A stretch of DNA of 64,000 bases from Methylobacterium sp. Leaf108 (GCF_001423265.1 NZ_LMND01000031.1:214507-278506), one strand, 5' to 3'; shown: positions 36,984 through 47,233, counted from the stretch's first letter. Translations and numbers: made by a program. The notes: generated from the letters alone by a model not told the origin.

Positions 36984-38618
36984 ATGCACCTGCGACCCTA
37001 CCAGCGCGCCAGCCTCGATGCCCTCCACGCCTCCTGGGCAGCGGGCGAACGGGCCGGCCTCGTCGTCCTGCCCACGGGGGCGGGCAAAGCGCTCGTCATC
37101 GCCGCCCTGGTGCGCGAGGTCCTGGCCGCCGCGCCGGACCGGCGCATCGCCGTGGTCACCCACACCCGGGAACTGATCGCCCAGAACCATCGCGAACTCC
37201 TCGGCTACTGGCCGCAGGCGCCCGCCGGGATCTATTCGGCGGGCCTCGGCCGGCGCGAGGCCGGGGCGCAGGTGCTGTTCTGCGGCATCCAGTCGGTGGC
37301 CGGACGCACGGCCGAGATCGGCCCCGTGGACCTCGTGATCGTCGACGAGGCGCACCTGATCCCGCGCACCGCCGAGACCCGCTACGGGCGTTTCCTGGCC
37401 GACCTGCGCGAGGCCCGGCCCGACCTCAGGGTGGTGGGCCTCACCGCCACCCCCTACCGCCTCGACAGCGGCCGCCTCGACGAGGGCGAGGGCCGCCTGT
37501 TTTCGCGCATCGTCTTCGAGGCCAACGTCGGCGACCTGATCCACCAGGGCTACCTCGCGCCGCTGGTGTGCAAGGCCACCGCCACCACCCTCGACGTGGC
37601 GCATGTGCCCAAGCGCGGCGGCGACTACATCCCGAGCGCCCTGGAGGCGGCGGTCAACCAGGACTGGATCACCCGCGCGGCGGTGGAGGAGATGGTGACC
37701 CTGGGCCACGGCCGCCGCGCCTGGCTCGCCTTCTGCGCCGGGGTCGACCACGCCCGGGCGGTGCGCGACGCGATCCGGGCCGAGGGCGTCTCCTGCGAGA
37801 CGATCTGCGGCGAGACCGGCAAACGCGAGCGCGACCGCATCGTCGCCGCCTTTCGGGATGGGCGGCTGCGCTGCCTCACCTCGGTCGGCGTGCTCTCGAC
37901 CGGGTTCAACGTGCCCCGCGTCGACCTCGTCGCGCTGCTGCGCCCGACCCAGAGCACCGGCCTCTACGTGCAGCAGGTCGGGCGCGCCCTGCGCCTGGCG
38001 CCGGGCAAGGAGAACGGCCTCGTCCTCGACTATGCCGGCCTGGTGCGGATGCACGGCCCGGTCGACATCGTCACCGCCCGCACCGCCGCCGCGATCAAGG
38101 GCCGCGAGACCGAGATCCGGGCCAAGGCCTGCCCGGGCTGCGGCGCGCTGATCGCGCTGAACGCCAGCACCTGCGAGGCCTGCTGGGTCGAGCCCGACGG
38201 CGAGGCCGGCGAGCCCTCGCACGGGGCCAGCGCCGAGGACGAGACCCCGATCCTCTCGATCGCCGCCGCCGACTGGCTGCGCGTCGAGGGCTGGAGCCTC
38301 GCCAGCCGGGCCGACCGGGACGGGAGCGACAGCCTCGCGGTGACCCTGCACCTCGCCGGCGGCGATCGCACGGTGCTGCGCGTGCGCCTCGAACACCGCG
38401 GCCACCCCCGCGAGAAGGCGGTGGCGTGGTGGCGCGGGTTCGGCGGCGGCGCCGCGCCGATGACGGTGGCCGAGGCCCTCGACCGGCAGGGCGACCTCGT
38501 GCGCCCCCTGGCGATCCGGGTGGTGGCCAACGGCCGCCTGTCCCAGAGCGTCCACTATCGCATGCCGGGCGGGCGGGTGTACGCCGAGACCGGCCGGCTG
38601 GCGGACGCGATGGCCTGA
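36984..38618 (+). CDS. SF2 DEAD/DEAH-box helicase, RadD-like, with altered Walker A
   Basis: 544 residues. The N-terminal RecA-like domain has a Q-motif-like start (LRPYQRASLDAL), motif I TGAGKA, DEAH at 121-124 and motif III TATPYR. The second domain has STGFNVPRVD and motif VI QQVGRALR. A Cys4 zinc-ribbon follows (CPGCG and CEAC), then a C-terminal domain of about 130 residues. The organisation is that of RadD/YejH-type repair helicases. Oddity: residue 36 of the Walker A is Ala instead of Thr/Ser, which normally helps hold Mg. Confidence 0.88.
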   Translation: MHLRPYQRASLDALHASWAAGERAGLVVLPTGAGKALVIAALVREVLAAAPDRRIAVVTHTRELIAQNHRELLGYWPQAPAGIYSAGLGRREAGAQVLFCGIQSVAGRTAEIGPVDLVIVDEAHLIPRTAETRYGRFLADLREARPDLRVVGLTATPYRLDSGRLDEGEGRLFSRIVFEANVGDLIHQGYLAPLVCKATATTLDVAHVPKRGGDYIPSALEAAVNQDWITRAAVEEMVTLGHGRRAWLAFCAGVDHARAVRDAIRAEGVSCETICGETGKRERDRIVAAFRDGRLRCLTSVGVLSTGFNVPRVDLVALLRPTQSTGLYVQQVGRALRLAPGKENGLVLDYAGLVRMHGPVDIVTARTAAAIKGRETEIRAKACPGCGALIALNASTCEACWVEPDGEAGEPSHGASAEDETPILSIAAADWLRVEGWSLASRADRDGSDSLAVTLHLAGGDRTVLRVRLEHRGHPREKAVAWWRGFGGGAAPMTVAEALDRQGDLVRPLAIRVVANGRLSQSVHYRMPGGRVYAETGRLADAMA

Positions 38619-38674
38619 ACGGTGCGCGCGCTGGGGCGTTGCCGACCGGTTGCAGGCGTTCGGGAGACGATCAG

Positions 38675-39868
38675 GTGACGCGATCGAGGTCGGCGAAATG
38701 GCGGCGGGCGGCAGGCCGGCTGCTCGCCCTGGCGGCACGCCCGGTGCGATCGGCCCAAGGCCGCCACGGCACGGTGCTCGAAGCCTATCGCGGCTACGGC
38801 TCGCGCGACGAGATCTTCCTGATCGGCCGGGTGTTCCGCCAGTCGCGGCCGGAGGACGACCGGGACGACGGCGAGATCCGGCGGGCCCTGCGCGACATCG
38901 GCCGGCGCATCCGGCGGCGCAAGGTCGTGGGCGCCCCCGTGGTCGCCCGGTTCGCGGGCGCCGAGCAGCGCGTCGTCACGGACCGCGACGGCTACTTCCG
39001 CATCGCCCTGCGCCCCCTCGCGCCGCCCCCGCAGGACGCCTCCTGGCACCCGGTCGCCCTGCACGTCGACATGGAGCCGCCGGTGCGCGGGGAGGGGCAG
39101 GTGTTCATCCCCACCGAGCGCTGCCGGTTCCTGCTCATCAGCGATGTCGACGACACGGTGATGTACACGGGCGTCGCCAACAAGCTCACCATGCTCTGGC
39201 GCCTGTTCGTGGCGGATGCGCAGAGCCGGGTCGCGTTTCCCGGCGTCGCGGCGTTCTACCGGGCGCTGCACGTCGGCGACACCGGCGACCAGGGCAACCC
39301 GATGCTCTACGTCTCGCGGGCGCCCTGGGGCATCTACGACATGCTGAGCACCTTCTTCGAGATGCACCGCATCCCGGCCGGGCCGGTGCTGTTCCTGCGC
39401 GAATGGGGCCTGTCGTGGACGCGGCCGCTGCCGCGCAAGGCCGAGGACCACAAGCGGGCGCTCATCACCCGCATGCTCGCCCTCTACGAGGACCTGCCGG
39501 TGGTGCTCATCGGCGACAGCGGCCAGCACGACCCGGAGGTCTACGCGGGCATCGTCGAGGCGCATCCCGGACGGGTGAAGGCGGTCTACATCCGCAGCGT
39601 CTCGCGCAGCAGCGGCCGGATCGAGGACATCGAGCGCCTGGCGGCGGCGGTGACGGCGGCCGGCAGCAGCCTGGTGCTGGCCGCCGACAGCATCGCCATG
39701 GCCGAGCACGCCGCCGGCCTCGGCCTGATCCACCCCGACGCCGTGGCGACGATCGCCACCGAGCACGGCATCGAACCGGCCGGGACCACACGGGTGGTGG
39801 CCTCCGAGGAGGTCCGCGCCGCGCTGGCCGACGATCCCGCCACCCCGCCGCGCATCATCGTCGAATAG
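38675..39868 (+). CDS. App1-type phosphatase domain protein (DUF2183)
   Basis: 397 residues. HAD-like catalytic motif DVDDT at 157-161 (LLISDVDDTVMYTG), then LYVSRAPWGIYDML and the late acidic motif LIGDSGQHDPEVY. The N-terminal part resembles a C2/beta-sandwich region. The eukaryotic namesake is a phosphatidate phosphatase, so a lipid phosphatase activity is likely but not shown. The start is GTG 38675, with GGGAG upstream. It follows the helicase gene by 56 bases. Confidence 0.88.
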   Translation: MTRSRSAKWRRAAGRLLALAARPVRSAQGRHGTVLEAYRGYGSRDEIFLIGRVFRQSRPEDDRDDGEIRRALRDIGRRIRRRKVVGAPVVARFAGAEQRVVTDRDGYFRIALRPLAPPPQDASWHPVALHVDMEPPVRGEGQVFIPTERCRFLLISDVDDTVMYTGVANKLTMLWRLFVADAQSRVAFPGVAAFYRALHVGDTGDQGNPMLYVSRAPWGIYDMLSTFFEMHRIPAGPVLFLREWGLSWTRPLPRKAEDHKRALITRMLALYEDLPVVLIGDSGQHDPEVYAGIVEAHPGRVKAVYIRSVSRSSGRIEDIERLAAAVTAAGSSLVLAADSIAMAEHAAGLGLIHPDAVATIATEHGIEPAGTTRVVASEEVRAALADDPATPPRIIVE

Positions 39869-39884
39869 GCCCGATCGACGCCTC

Positions 39885-40787
39885 TCAAGCGCTCCGCGGT
39901 ATCCTGCGGACGGCCAGGGCGAGCAGGGCCGCCAGGACGAGGCCCTGGACCCGCCGCGGGATCCGGCGCGATCCCCGGCCGCCCTCGCTCGCGGCCGGCC
40001 TGGCGCGCACCTCGCCGAGGCGCGCCCGGGCGGAGGCGGCGATGGCGGCGAGGTCGGGTTCGGGCCGGCGCTCGAAGAGGTCGACGATGGCCGAGAGACC
40101 GCCGGGCGTCGCCGTCGCGACGGCCTGCGCGAGATGCGGGATCGCCTCGGCCCGGGCGCCGTCCTCCACCAGCATCAGGCCGAGGTTGAGCGCGCCCCAG
40201 CCGTCCCCGCCTTCGGCGGCACGGCGGTAGAGGGCGCGGGCCGCCATCCGGTCACGGTCCGTGCCCCAGCCCTCCTCGTGGCAGCGCCCGAGCATCCCCA
40301 TGGCCTTGGCGTGGCCGAGATCGGCGGCGGCCGTGAAACTGGCGACGGCCTCGCCGTGGTTCCGGCCGACGCCGGTTCCATAGAGCAGCAGGCAGCCGAC
40401 GTTGTAATGCGCCCAGTCGAGCCCGGCCGCGGCCGCCTTGCGGTAATGCAGCAGGGCGATCGCCTGATCGACCGGCACGCCCCAGCCGAGTTCGTGGCAG
40501 CGCCCGACCATGTTGCGGGCCTCGACGCTGCCGATCGCGGCCGCCTTCACGAACCAGGCGTGGGCCGCGGCCGGGTCGCGCGCCACCAGCGTCCCGTCGA
40601 GGTGCATCTGGCCGAACACCAGCTGCGCCGCCTTGAAGCCGTTGGCGGCGGCCAGGGCGATCCACGCCACCGCCTCGTCGGGGCGGGCGGCGAGGATGCG
40701 GCGCCACTCGGCCTCGGTCTTTTGATGCAGGTCCCACAGGCCGACCACCGGCCCGGCCCGGTCACGACCCCGGGAAAGACGTATCAT
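39885..40787 (-). CDS. Sel1-like/TPR repeat protein
   Basis: 300 residues. Several Sel1-type repeats of about 36 residues are evident (LVFGQMHLDGTLV, MVGRCHELGWGVPVD, VGCLLLYGTGVGRN, MLGRCHEEGWGTDRD). A C-terminal hydrophobic helix (QGLVLAALLALAV) may anchor it. In many bacteria a Sel1 protein is encoded beside the Fiu-like receptor and PiuC-like dioxygenase, and the same is true here, suggesting a role in that iron system. ATG 40787 is preferred; a GTG seven codons earlier is possible. Confidence 0.82.
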   Translation of the reverse strand: MIRLSRGRDRAGPVVGLWDLHQKTEAEWRRILAARPDEAVAWIALAAANGFKAAQLVFGQMHLDGTLVARDPAAAHAWFVKAAAIGSVEARNMVGRCHELGWGVPVDQAIALLHYRKAAAAGLDWAHYNVGCLLLYGTGVGRNHGEAVASFTAAADLGHAKAMGMLGRCHEEGWGTDRDRMAARALYRRAAEGGDGWGALNLGLMLVEDGARAEAIPHLAQAVATATPGGLSAIVDLFERRPEPDLAAIAASARARLGEVRARPAASEGGRGSRRIPRRVQGLVLAALLALAVRRIPRSA

Positions 40788-40818
40788 AATGCCTGTCTCG
40801 GCTCCCACGAGCCAGCAA

Positions 40819-40835
40819 TCTGGAACGCTTCCAGA
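40819..40835. promoter_or_regulatory. 17-bp palindrome upstream of the siderophore receptor
   Basis: TCTGGAA-CGC-TTCCAGA, perfect 7-bp arms, in the A+T-rich divergent promoter between the Sel1 gene and the TonB receptor gene. The architecture resembles iron-control elements bound by Irr/Fur-family regulators in Rhizobiales. A near-identical copy is at 48089. Confidence 0.6.
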
Positions 40836-41042
40836 GTAAAACTCGTCATCGTCGATGAATAGTTTCGCGCCCGCGGCGAAGCAAGATCAGTTTTTTCCAG
40901 TTTGTATCGGTTCAAAAGTAATTTATAACGATTTTAGTCTGTTGTGGTTCTGCAACTCGTCGGGAACGATTGTGTTTCTGTCTTGAAAGACAGCATCACA
41001 AATGCTTCAAGCGCCCTGGCGAGTACGTCAGGAGTTCGATCG

Positions 41043-43289
41043 ATGAGCGAGTCGTTGTCAGTGCGGGACTGGACCGGGGCAGGTTCCCTCGGCATCGGCC
41101 TGGCGGCGACGCTGGGCGCCTTCCTGCCGTTCGAGGCCGAGGCCCAGGAGGGTGCCGCCGAACTGCCGCAGCTCAGCGTCGAGGGCTGGGGCGGGGGGCA
41201 GCCCAACACCCTCAACGAGGGCACCGGCCTGTCGCGCCTGCCCGGCCGCATCCAGGACACGCCCCAGGCGATCAGCGTCGTGCCCGGCGAGGTCATCCGC
41301 CAGCAGAACGCCACCACCCTGGAGCAGGCCCTGCGCAACGTGCCGGGCATCACGGTCTCGGCCGGCGAGGGCAACGGCGGCCTGAACGGCGATCAGTTCC
41401 GCATCCGCGGCTTCCAGGCCAAGAACGACATCTATCTCGACGGCCTGCGCGACTTCGGCGTCTACGCCCGCGACAGCTTCAACATCGGCGACGTCCAGGT
41501 CATCAAGGGGCCGTCATCCGAGACCTTCGGCCTCGGCACCGCGGGCGGGGCGATCAACACGATCTCGAAGCGCGCGCTGCTCACCGACTTCACGGCGATC
41601 GACGGCACCGGCGGCAGCGGCCCGACCGGGCGGGGCACCTTCGACGTCAACCGCCAGATCGACGCGACCACGGCGATCCGCCTCAACGGCATGATCCACC
41701 GCCAGGACATCCAGGACCGCAACAACGTCTCGTCCGACCGGGCGGGGCTCGCCGCCTCGCTCGGCATCGGCATCGGCACCGACACCACCTGGTACCTGAA
41801 CTACCTCTACCAGCACTCCGAGCGCACGCCCGACTACGGCGTGCCCACCGCGCGCCGGCCCGGCGACCGCTTCGCCCGGCCGCTCACGGAATACGGCCTG
41901 CCGCGCGCCACCTCCTACGTGCGCGCCACCGACCGCGACGACGCCAACGTCCACCTCGCCACCTCGCTGATGAAATGGCAGGTGGCGCCCTGGCTGACCG
42001 TGACCAACGACTCGCGGCTGTCGTTCTACGACCGCAACTTCTCGACCACGGCGGCGACCTGCACGCTCGGCTGCATCACCGGGTTCTTTTCGGGCGGCAA
42101 CCCCTTCGTCACCTACAGCGCCGGCGGCGGCCAGACCTTCGAGCAATCGGCCTGGGGCGCCCAGAACGTCACCACCGCGATCATGAAGTTCCACACCGGC
42201 TTCCTGCGCCACGAGGTCGTGGCCGGCCTCGATTTCTTCTACCAGAACGACGACCGGGTGAACTTCGCCGTCAGCGGCGCGCGCCGGGACCAGAGGGTCC
42301 GCACCCCCTCCTTCGCCCAGGAGGGCTACGCGCTCACCCGCAACTACGGCAACCGCCGCCTCGGCGACGGCGCCAACGCCGCCTTCTTCGTCAGCGACCG
42401 GGTCTGGCTCAACGAGCAGTTCTCGATCCTGGCGGGCGTGCGCCTCGACCGGTTCCTCAGCCGCTACGACGCCACCGCCACGACCGGCCCGCAGATCGGC
42501 CAGTTCCTGCCGCGACAGACCTCGGACACCAACGCCGCCAGCCCCAAGGTCAGCGGCATCTGGCAGCCGACGCCCAACCAGACCTACTACGTCTCCTACG
42601 CCAAGGGCTTCTCGCCCCAGGGCCAGTTCGTGGCCAATTCCACCGGCATCGAGGTGCCGACCGCCAACCAGCTCTCGCCCGAGGAGAGCGACCTCTACGA
42701 GATCGGCGCCAAGGTCGGCCTGTTCGACGGGCGCCTGGGCGTCGCCGGCGCCCTGTTCCGGGTCGACAAGAGCAACAGCTTCGACGTCGACCCCGTCACC
42801 GGCGGCCTCATCCTCGGGCCGCTGGATGCCGGCGAGCGCCGCCGCGTCCAGGGCTTCGAGGCCTCGATCACCGGCCGCCTCACCGACGAATGGAACATCC
42901 TGGCCGGCTACACCTACCTCGACGGCAAGGTGCAGTCGGGCGTCAGCATCGGCAACAAGGCCCCCTTCGTGCCCGAGAACTCGGCCTCGCTGTGGACCAC
43001 CTACGACCTCACCACCCCCATGCACACCCTGTGGGACCTGCCCGGCAAGGTCACGATCGGCGGCGGCATCACGGTGGACGACGGCTACTTCCCGGCCAGC
43101 GACAACATCACCCGCATCCCCGGCAGCTTCTCCCTGGACGCGCTCCTCTCCTACGAGACGCCCACCTACCGGCTGGCGGTCAACGCCTACAACCTCACCG
43201 ACGAACTCAACTACGGCTCGGCCTTCTCCACCCGCGCCGTGCCGCTGTCGGGCCGCACCGTGCTGGTGAGCCTCGGCACCCGCTTCTGA
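41043..43289 (+). CDS. TonB-dependent siderophore receptor (Fiu/CirA-like)
   Basis: 748 residues. Signal peptide ending FEAEAQ, plug domain ([20 protein letters not shown], then [12 protein letters not shown] and [11 protein letters not shown]), and a 22-strand barrel ending in the aromatic terminus [11 protein letters not shown] 41043 has GGAG eight bases upstream; the frame runs further back through non-coding sequence. It imports a ferric siderophore or catechol-type complex across the outer membrane. It heads a probable operon with a PiuC-like dioxygenase and redox proteins, and is likely iron-repressed through the palindrome upstream. Confidence 0.93.
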   Translation: MSESLSVRDWTGAGSLGIGLAATLGAFLPFEAEAQEGAAELPQLSVEGWGGGQPNTLNEGTGLSRLPGRIQDTPQAISVVPGEVIRQQNATTLEQALRNVPGITVSAGEGNGGLNGDQFRIRGFQAKNDIYLDGLRDFGVYARDSFNIGDVQVIKGPSSETFGLGTAGGAINTISKRALLTDFTAIDGTGGSGPTGRGTFDVNRQIDATTAIRLNGMIHRQDIQDRNNVSSDRAGLAASLGIGIGTDTTWYLNYLYQHSERTPDYGVPTARRPGDRFARPLTEYGLPRATSYVRATDRDDANVHLATSLMKWQVAPWLTVTNDSRLSFYDRNFSTTAATCTLGCITGFFSGGNPFVTYSAGGGQTFEQSAWGAQNVTTAIMKFHTGFLRHEVVAGLDFFYQNDDRVNFAVSGARRDQRVRTPSFAQEGYALTRNYGNRRLGDGANAAFFVSDRVWLNEQFSILAGVRLDRFLSRYDATATTGPQIGQFLPRQTSDTNAASPKVSGIWQPTPNQTYYVSYAKGFSPQGQFVANSTGIEVPTANQLSPEESDLYEIGAKVGLFDGRLGVAGALFRVDKSNSFDVDPVTGGLILGPLDAGERRRVQGFEASITGRLTDEWNILAGYTYLDGKVQSGVSIGNKAPFVPENSASLWTTYDLTTPMHTLWDLPGKVTIGGGITVDDGYFPASDNITRIPGSFSLDALLSYETPTYRLAVNAYNLTDELNYGSAFSTRAVPLSGRTVLVSLGTRF

Positions 43290-43380
43290 AACCGCGATCG
43301 CCTTCCCTCCCCGCGCGGACTTCTCACCCCGCGGGAAGAGAAGGCGTTCCATCGCCAGCCCGCCACGGGATCCCGAACCC

Positions 43381-44064
43381 TTGCTCGTCCACGTCACATC
43401 CGTCCTCACCCCCGACGAAGTCGCCCATTGCCGGGCACGCCTCGACGCCAGCGACTGGGTCGACGGGCGCGTCACCGCGGGCGCCCAGGCCGCGCGCGCC
43501 AAGCACAACCTGCAGATCCCCGAGGATGCGCCGGTGGCGCGCGAACTCGGGGACCTGATCCTGCGCGCCCTCGGGCGCAGCCCCCTGTTCAACGCCGCCG
43601 CCCTGCCGCTGCGGGTGCTGCCGCCCCTGTTCAACCGCTACGACACCGGCATGGGCTTTCGCGCCCATGTGGACGGGGCGATCCGGGCGGTGCCCGGCGC
43701 GGGCATCCGGATGCGGGCGGACATCTCGACGACGCTGTTCCTCACCGACCCGGGCGACTACGACGGCGGCGAACTCGTGATCGAGGACACCTTCGGCTCG
43801 CACGCGGTCAAGCTGCCGGCGGGCGACATGATCGTCTATCCCGCCACCTCCCTGCACCGGGTCGAGCCGATCACCCGCGGCGCGCGCTGGTCGTCGTTCT
43901 TCTGGTCGCAGTCGATGGTCAAGGACGACGGCGCCCGCGCCCTGCTCTACGACCTCGACCGCGGCATCACCGGCGTGCGCGCCGCCCTCACCGACGACGA
44001 CCCGTCGGTGATCGCGCTCACGGGCAGCTACCACAACCTCCTGCGGCGCTGGGCCGAGCTGTGA
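43381..44064 (+). CDS. Fe(II)/2-oxoglutarate dioxygenase, PiuC/YbiX type (PKHD hydroxylase)
   Basis: 227 residues, family length. The metal triad is His96-x-Asp98 (FRAHVDGAI) and His159 (TSLHRVEP), with the 2-oxoglutarate-binding Arg169 ([10 protein letters not shown]). In E. coli and Pseudomonas these enzymes are encoded beside Fiu/PiuA receptors, as here; the substrate is unsettled. The start is TTG 43381 with only a weak ribosome site. The stop overlaps the next gene (GTGA). Confidence 0.92.
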   Translation: MLVHVTSVLTPDEVAHCRARLDASDWVDGRVTAGAQAARAKHNLQIPEDAPVARELGDLILRALGRSPLFNAAALPLRVLPPLFNRYDTGMGFRAHVDGAIRAVPGAGIRMRADISTTLFLTDPGDYDGGELVIEDTFGSHAVKLPAGDMIVYPATSLHRVEPITRGARWSSFFWSQSMVKDDGARALLYDLDRGITGVRAALTDDDPSVIALTGSYHNLLRRWAEL

Positions 44065-44723
44065 GCGACAGCCTCGCCCTGCGGGAGGCCGCCGCGGCGC
44101 CGCGGCGCGCCAAGGCGCGCCGGGCGTTCTGGCTGAAGCAGCTCTACGCCTGGCACTGGATCAGCTCGGCCCTCTGCCTCGTGGGCATGCTGCTGTTCGC
44201 GCTCACCGGCATCACCCTCAACCATGCCGGGCGGTTCGAATCGAAGCCCGTGGTGGACGCGCGCGAGGCGAGCCTGCCGCCGGACCTGCGGGCCCTGCTG
44301 GCGACGCTGCCGGCCACCGGCCGGGCGGCCCTGCCGGGCGCGGTGAGCGACTGGCTCGCGGCGAGCCTCGGCGTCGCGGCCGGCGCCCGCGAGGCCGAGC
44401 TGACCCGCGACGAGGTGCTCCTGTCGCTGCCGCGCCCGGGTGGCGACGCCTTCGTCAGCCTCGGGCGGCGCGACGGCGCGGTGCTGCACGAGCGCACGAG
44501 CCGGGGCTGGGTCTCCTACCTCAACGACCTCCACAAGGGCCGCAACGCCGGCCTCGCCTGGAGCCTGTTCCTCGACGTGTTCTCCGGGGCCTGCCTCGTG
44601 TTCTGCCTGACCGGGCTGGTGCTGCTGCAGTTCCATTCCGCCCGCCGCCCGGCCACCTGGCCGGTGGTGGGCCTGGGCCTGCTCGCCCCCGTGCTCCTCG
44701 CCCTCCTGTTCATCCACGCCTGA
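44061..44723 (+). CDS. PepSY-associated transmembrane protein
   Basis: 220 residues. A membrane helix near residues 28-55 ([21 protein letters not shown], with [11 protein letters not shown] after it) is followed by a periplasmic domain. Two C-terminal helices follow (about 165-190 and 199-218), the first opening [20 protein letters not shown]. The HWISSALC and [10 protein letters not shown] motifs are those of PepSY-TM proteins linked to iron reduction. Conserved His residues at the membrane face could hold haem. GTG 44061 overlaps the dioxygenase stop. Probable inner-membrane electron carrier of the locus. Confidence 0.82.
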   Translation: MSDSLALREAAAAPRRAKARRAFWLKQLYAWHWISSALCLVGMLLFALTGITLNHAGRFESKPVVDAREASLPPDLRALLATLPATGRAALPGAVSDWLAASLGVAAGAREAELTRDEVLLSLPRPGGDAFVSLGRRDGAVLHERTSRGWVSYLNDLHKGRNAGLAWSLFLDVFSGACLVFCLTGLVLLQFHSARRPATWPVVGLGLLAPVLLALLFIHA

Positions 44724-44735
44724 AAGGCGCGCCCC

Positions 44736-45248
44736 ATGCGCACGGCCGTCACCGCCGCGTTCTCGACCCTCATCGCCGCGCCGGCCCTCGCCGGAGAGGT
44801 GGTCCTGAGCGTGCAGATCCCCCGCCTCGACGTCTCGGAATACCACCGGCCGTACCTCGCCGCCTGGATCGAGGGCGCCGACGGCCGGGCGCTGGCCAAC
44901 CTCGCGGTCTGGTACGACGTGCGCAAGCGCGAGGGGGAGGGCGGCGCCAAGTGGCTCAAGGACATGCGGCAATGGTGGCGCCGCATCGGCCGCGAGACCG
45001 AGATGCCGCTGGACGGGGTCAGCGGCGCCACCCGCCCGGCCGGCACCCACGCCCTGCGCTTCGACGCCGCCGCCGCCCCCTTCGCCGCCCTGACGCCGGG
45101 GACCTACGAGATCGTGGTCGAGGCCGCCCGCGAGGTCGGCGGCCGCGAGGTGGTGCGCCTGCCCCTCGCATGGCCGCCGGCCGCGGCCGAAGCGTCCGTT
45201 CGCGGCAAGGACGAGCTCGGCGCCGTCTCCCTCACCGTCACACCGTAA
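44736..45248 (+). CDS. DUF2271 secreted protein
   Basis: 170 residues. A signal peptide ends ALAGE. The family core is VLSVQIPRLDVSEYHRPYLA followed by NLAVWYDV, KWLKDMRQWW and DGVSGATRPAG. DUF2271 proteins recur beside PepSY-TM and ApbE genes. SGAT is also the kind of tetrapeptide (S/T-G-A-S/T) that ApbE-type transferases flavinylate in NqrC/RnfG, so covalent FMN on this protein is a testable idea. Confidence 0.85.
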   Translation: MRTAVTAAFSTLIAAPALAGEVVLSVQIPRLDVSEYHRPYLAAWIEGADGRALANLAVWYDVRKREGEGGAKWLKDMRQWWRRIGRETEMPLDGVSGATRPAGTHALRFDAAAAPFAALTPGTYEIVVEAAREVGGREVVRLPLAWPPAAAEASVRGKDELGAVSLTVTP

Positions 45249-45259
45249 GGACCGATCCC

Positions 45260-46060
45260 ATGCGCGCCCTGTCCCTCGCCGCCGTCCTGAGCCTCGCCCT
45301 CGTCCTCCCGGCCTCAGCCCACCGGGTCTGGATGCTGCCCTCCTCGACGGTGCTCTCGGGGGGCGACGCCTGGGTCACCTTCGACGCCGCGGTGTCCAAC
45401 GACCTGTTCGTGTTCGAGCACGTGCCGATGCGCCTCGAGGGCCTTGCCGTCACCGGCCCCGAGGGCACCGCGCTCGCCCACGAGAACGCCGCCACGGGCA
45501 AGTTCCGCAGCACCTTCGACATCCACCTGACGAAACCCGGCAGCTACCGGGCGGCCATCGTCAACGACGGCGTCACCGCGAGCTATAAGCTGGACGGCGC
45601 CCAGAAGCGCTGGCGCGGCAAGGCCGAGGCCCTGAAGCAGGCCCTTCCCGCCGGGGCGCAGGACGTGAAGGTGACGCGGGTGGTGCAGCGCACCGAGACC
45701 TTCGTGACGCTGGGCAAGCCCGACGCCACCGCCTTCGCCCCGGCCGGTAAGGGCCTGGAATTGCGCTTCGACACCCATCCCAACAACCTCACCGCCGGCG
45801 AGACCGCCCGCTTCACGGTGCTCCTCGACGGGGCGCCGGCCCCGGGGATCGCCGTGGAGGTGGTGCGCGGCGGCAGCCGCTACCGCGACAAGTCGGAGGA
45901 ACAGAAACTCACCTCCGGCCCTGACGGCGTCGTCTCCGTCACCTGGGCGCAGGCCGGCCAGTACTGGTTCGGCGCCGAGGCGCAGGACGACAAGTCCGGC
46001 ATCGAAGGCGCCCGGCGGCGGTCCGTCTACGCCGCGACCTTCGAGGTGCTGCCGCAATAG
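45260..46060 (+). CDS. DUF4198 periplasmic protein
   Basis: 266 residues. A signal peptide ends PASAH, followed by RVWMLPSSTVLSGGDAWVTF, typical of the DUF4198 (CbiK/nickel-transport-associated-like) group. Two beta-sandwich-like halves; the second includes RFTVLLDGAPAPGIAVEV. It begins 11 bases after the DUF2271 gene. Members cluster with metal uptake loci and may bind metal through His near the N-terminus. Probable periplasmic component of the iron system. Confidence 0.85.
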   Translation: MRALSLAAVLSLALVLPASAHRVWMLPSSTVLSGGDAWVTFDAAVSNDLFVFEHVPMRLEGLAVTGPEGTALAHENAATGKFRSTFDIHLTKPGSYRAAIVNDGVTASYKLDGAQKRWRGKAEALKQALPAGAQDVKVTRVVQRTETFVTLGKPDATAFAPAGKGLELRFDTHPNNLTAGETARFTVLLDGAPAPGIAVEVVRGGSRYRDKSEEQKLTSGPDGVVSVTWAQAGQYWFGAEAQDDKSGIEGARRRSVYAATFEVLPQ

Positions 46061-46139
46061 GAACCTGGGAATCGCCGCCCGTGACGCGGACGCCCTCGCC
46101 CCGTCACGGTCGAAGGCCACCGACATACCAAAGCGACCG

Positions 46140-47123
46140 ATGCGCCGCCTGCTGATCCCCGAAATCCTCGCGCCGATCGGCCCGGATGCGTTCCCCGCAG
46201 GGCCGGTGGAGCGGGTCGGCGGCCGCATCATGGGCACGACCTGGTCGGTGAGCGTGGTGACGCGCCGCCCCGGCGAGGGCGCGGCGGTGAGGGACGCGGT
46301 CGTGGTCGAACTCGCCCGGCTCGTGGCGCAGCTGAGCCATTGGGAGCCGGAATCCGCCCTCTGCAAATTCAACCGGGCGCCCGCCGGCAGCCGGCACGTG
46401 CTGCCCGACGACCTGTTCCGGGTGCTGGAGGCCGCCTGCGCCGTGGCACGGGCGAGCCGGGGCGCCCACGACCCGACCCTGGGCGCCCTCGTCGACCTCT
46501 GGGGTTTTGGGCCGCCGGGTCCCGTCGCGCAGCCGCCGGACGAGGCCGTCATCGCGGCCGCGCGCGCCCGCTGCGGCTGGCGCCGTCTCGCCCTGGATGG
46601 GGAGAACCGCAGCGCGCTTCAGCCCGGCGGACTCCGGCTCGACCTCTCCGGCAGCGCCAAGGGCCACGCCGTCGACGCGATCTCGGACCTGCTCGCGGCC
46701 CGGGGCTTCGCCCACCACCTCGTGGAGATCGGCGGCGAGTTGCGCGGGCGCGGGCTCAAGCCCGACCGGCAACCCTGGTGGGTGGCCCTGGAAGCGCCGG
46801 CCGGCACGACCGAGACCGTCGCCGCCCTGCACGACCTCGCCATCGCCACCTCGGGCGACCACCGGCGCGCCCGCGACCTCGGCGGGCGCCGGATCGGCCA
46901 TACCCTCGACGGGCGCACCGGCCGGCCCCTCGAGACGGGCCTGACGGCCGCCACGGTGCTGCATGCCTCCTGCCTCATGGCCGACGCCTGGGCGACCGCC
47001 GTGATGGTGCTGGGCCCCGAACACGGCAGGGCCCTGGCCGAGGCGCAGGGCCTCGCCTGCCTCACCGCGAGCGGCGCCGGCTGGGACTGGATCAGCCCCG
47101 CCGCCCGCCGCATGCTGGCCTGA
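46140..47123 (+). CDS. apbE: FAD:protein FMN transferase (ApbE)
   Basis: 327 residues. ApbE blocks are IMGTTWSVSV, LRLDLSGSAKGHAVDAI, HLVEIGGELRGRG, LAIATSGDHRR and GHTLDGRTGRPLE. No Sec signal or lipobox is visible at the chosen start, though the substrate proteins are extracytosolic. The enzyme attaches FMN to Thr/Ser of target proteins. Its position at the end of the receptor/PepSY/DUF2271/DUF4198 block suggests flavinylation of a partner in that block. Confidence 0.93.
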   Translation: MRRLLIPEILAPIGPDAFPAGPVERVGGRIMGTTWSVSVVTRRPGEGAAVRDAVVVELARLVAQLSHWEPESALCKFNRAPAGSRHVLPDDLFRVLEAACAVARASRGAHDPTLGALVDLWGFGPPGPVAQPPDEAVIAAARARCGWRRLALDGENRSALQPGGLRLDLSGSAKGHAVDAISDLLAARGFAHHLVEIGGELRGRGLKPDRQPWWVALEAPAGTTETVAALHDLAIATSGDHRRARDLGGRRIGHTLDGRTGRPLETGLTAATVLHASCLMADAWATAVMVLGPEHGRALAEAQGLACLTASGAGWDWISPAARRMLA

Positions 47124-47233
47124 ACCGCCGGCTCAGGTCGCCGCGAGCCGGCCGGTGGCTGCAAACACCCCCAGGCGGGCGGCCCGGTCGTTCGCCGGGA
47201 CGGGGATGGCCGTGGGGATCGTGCGGCGGCCGA

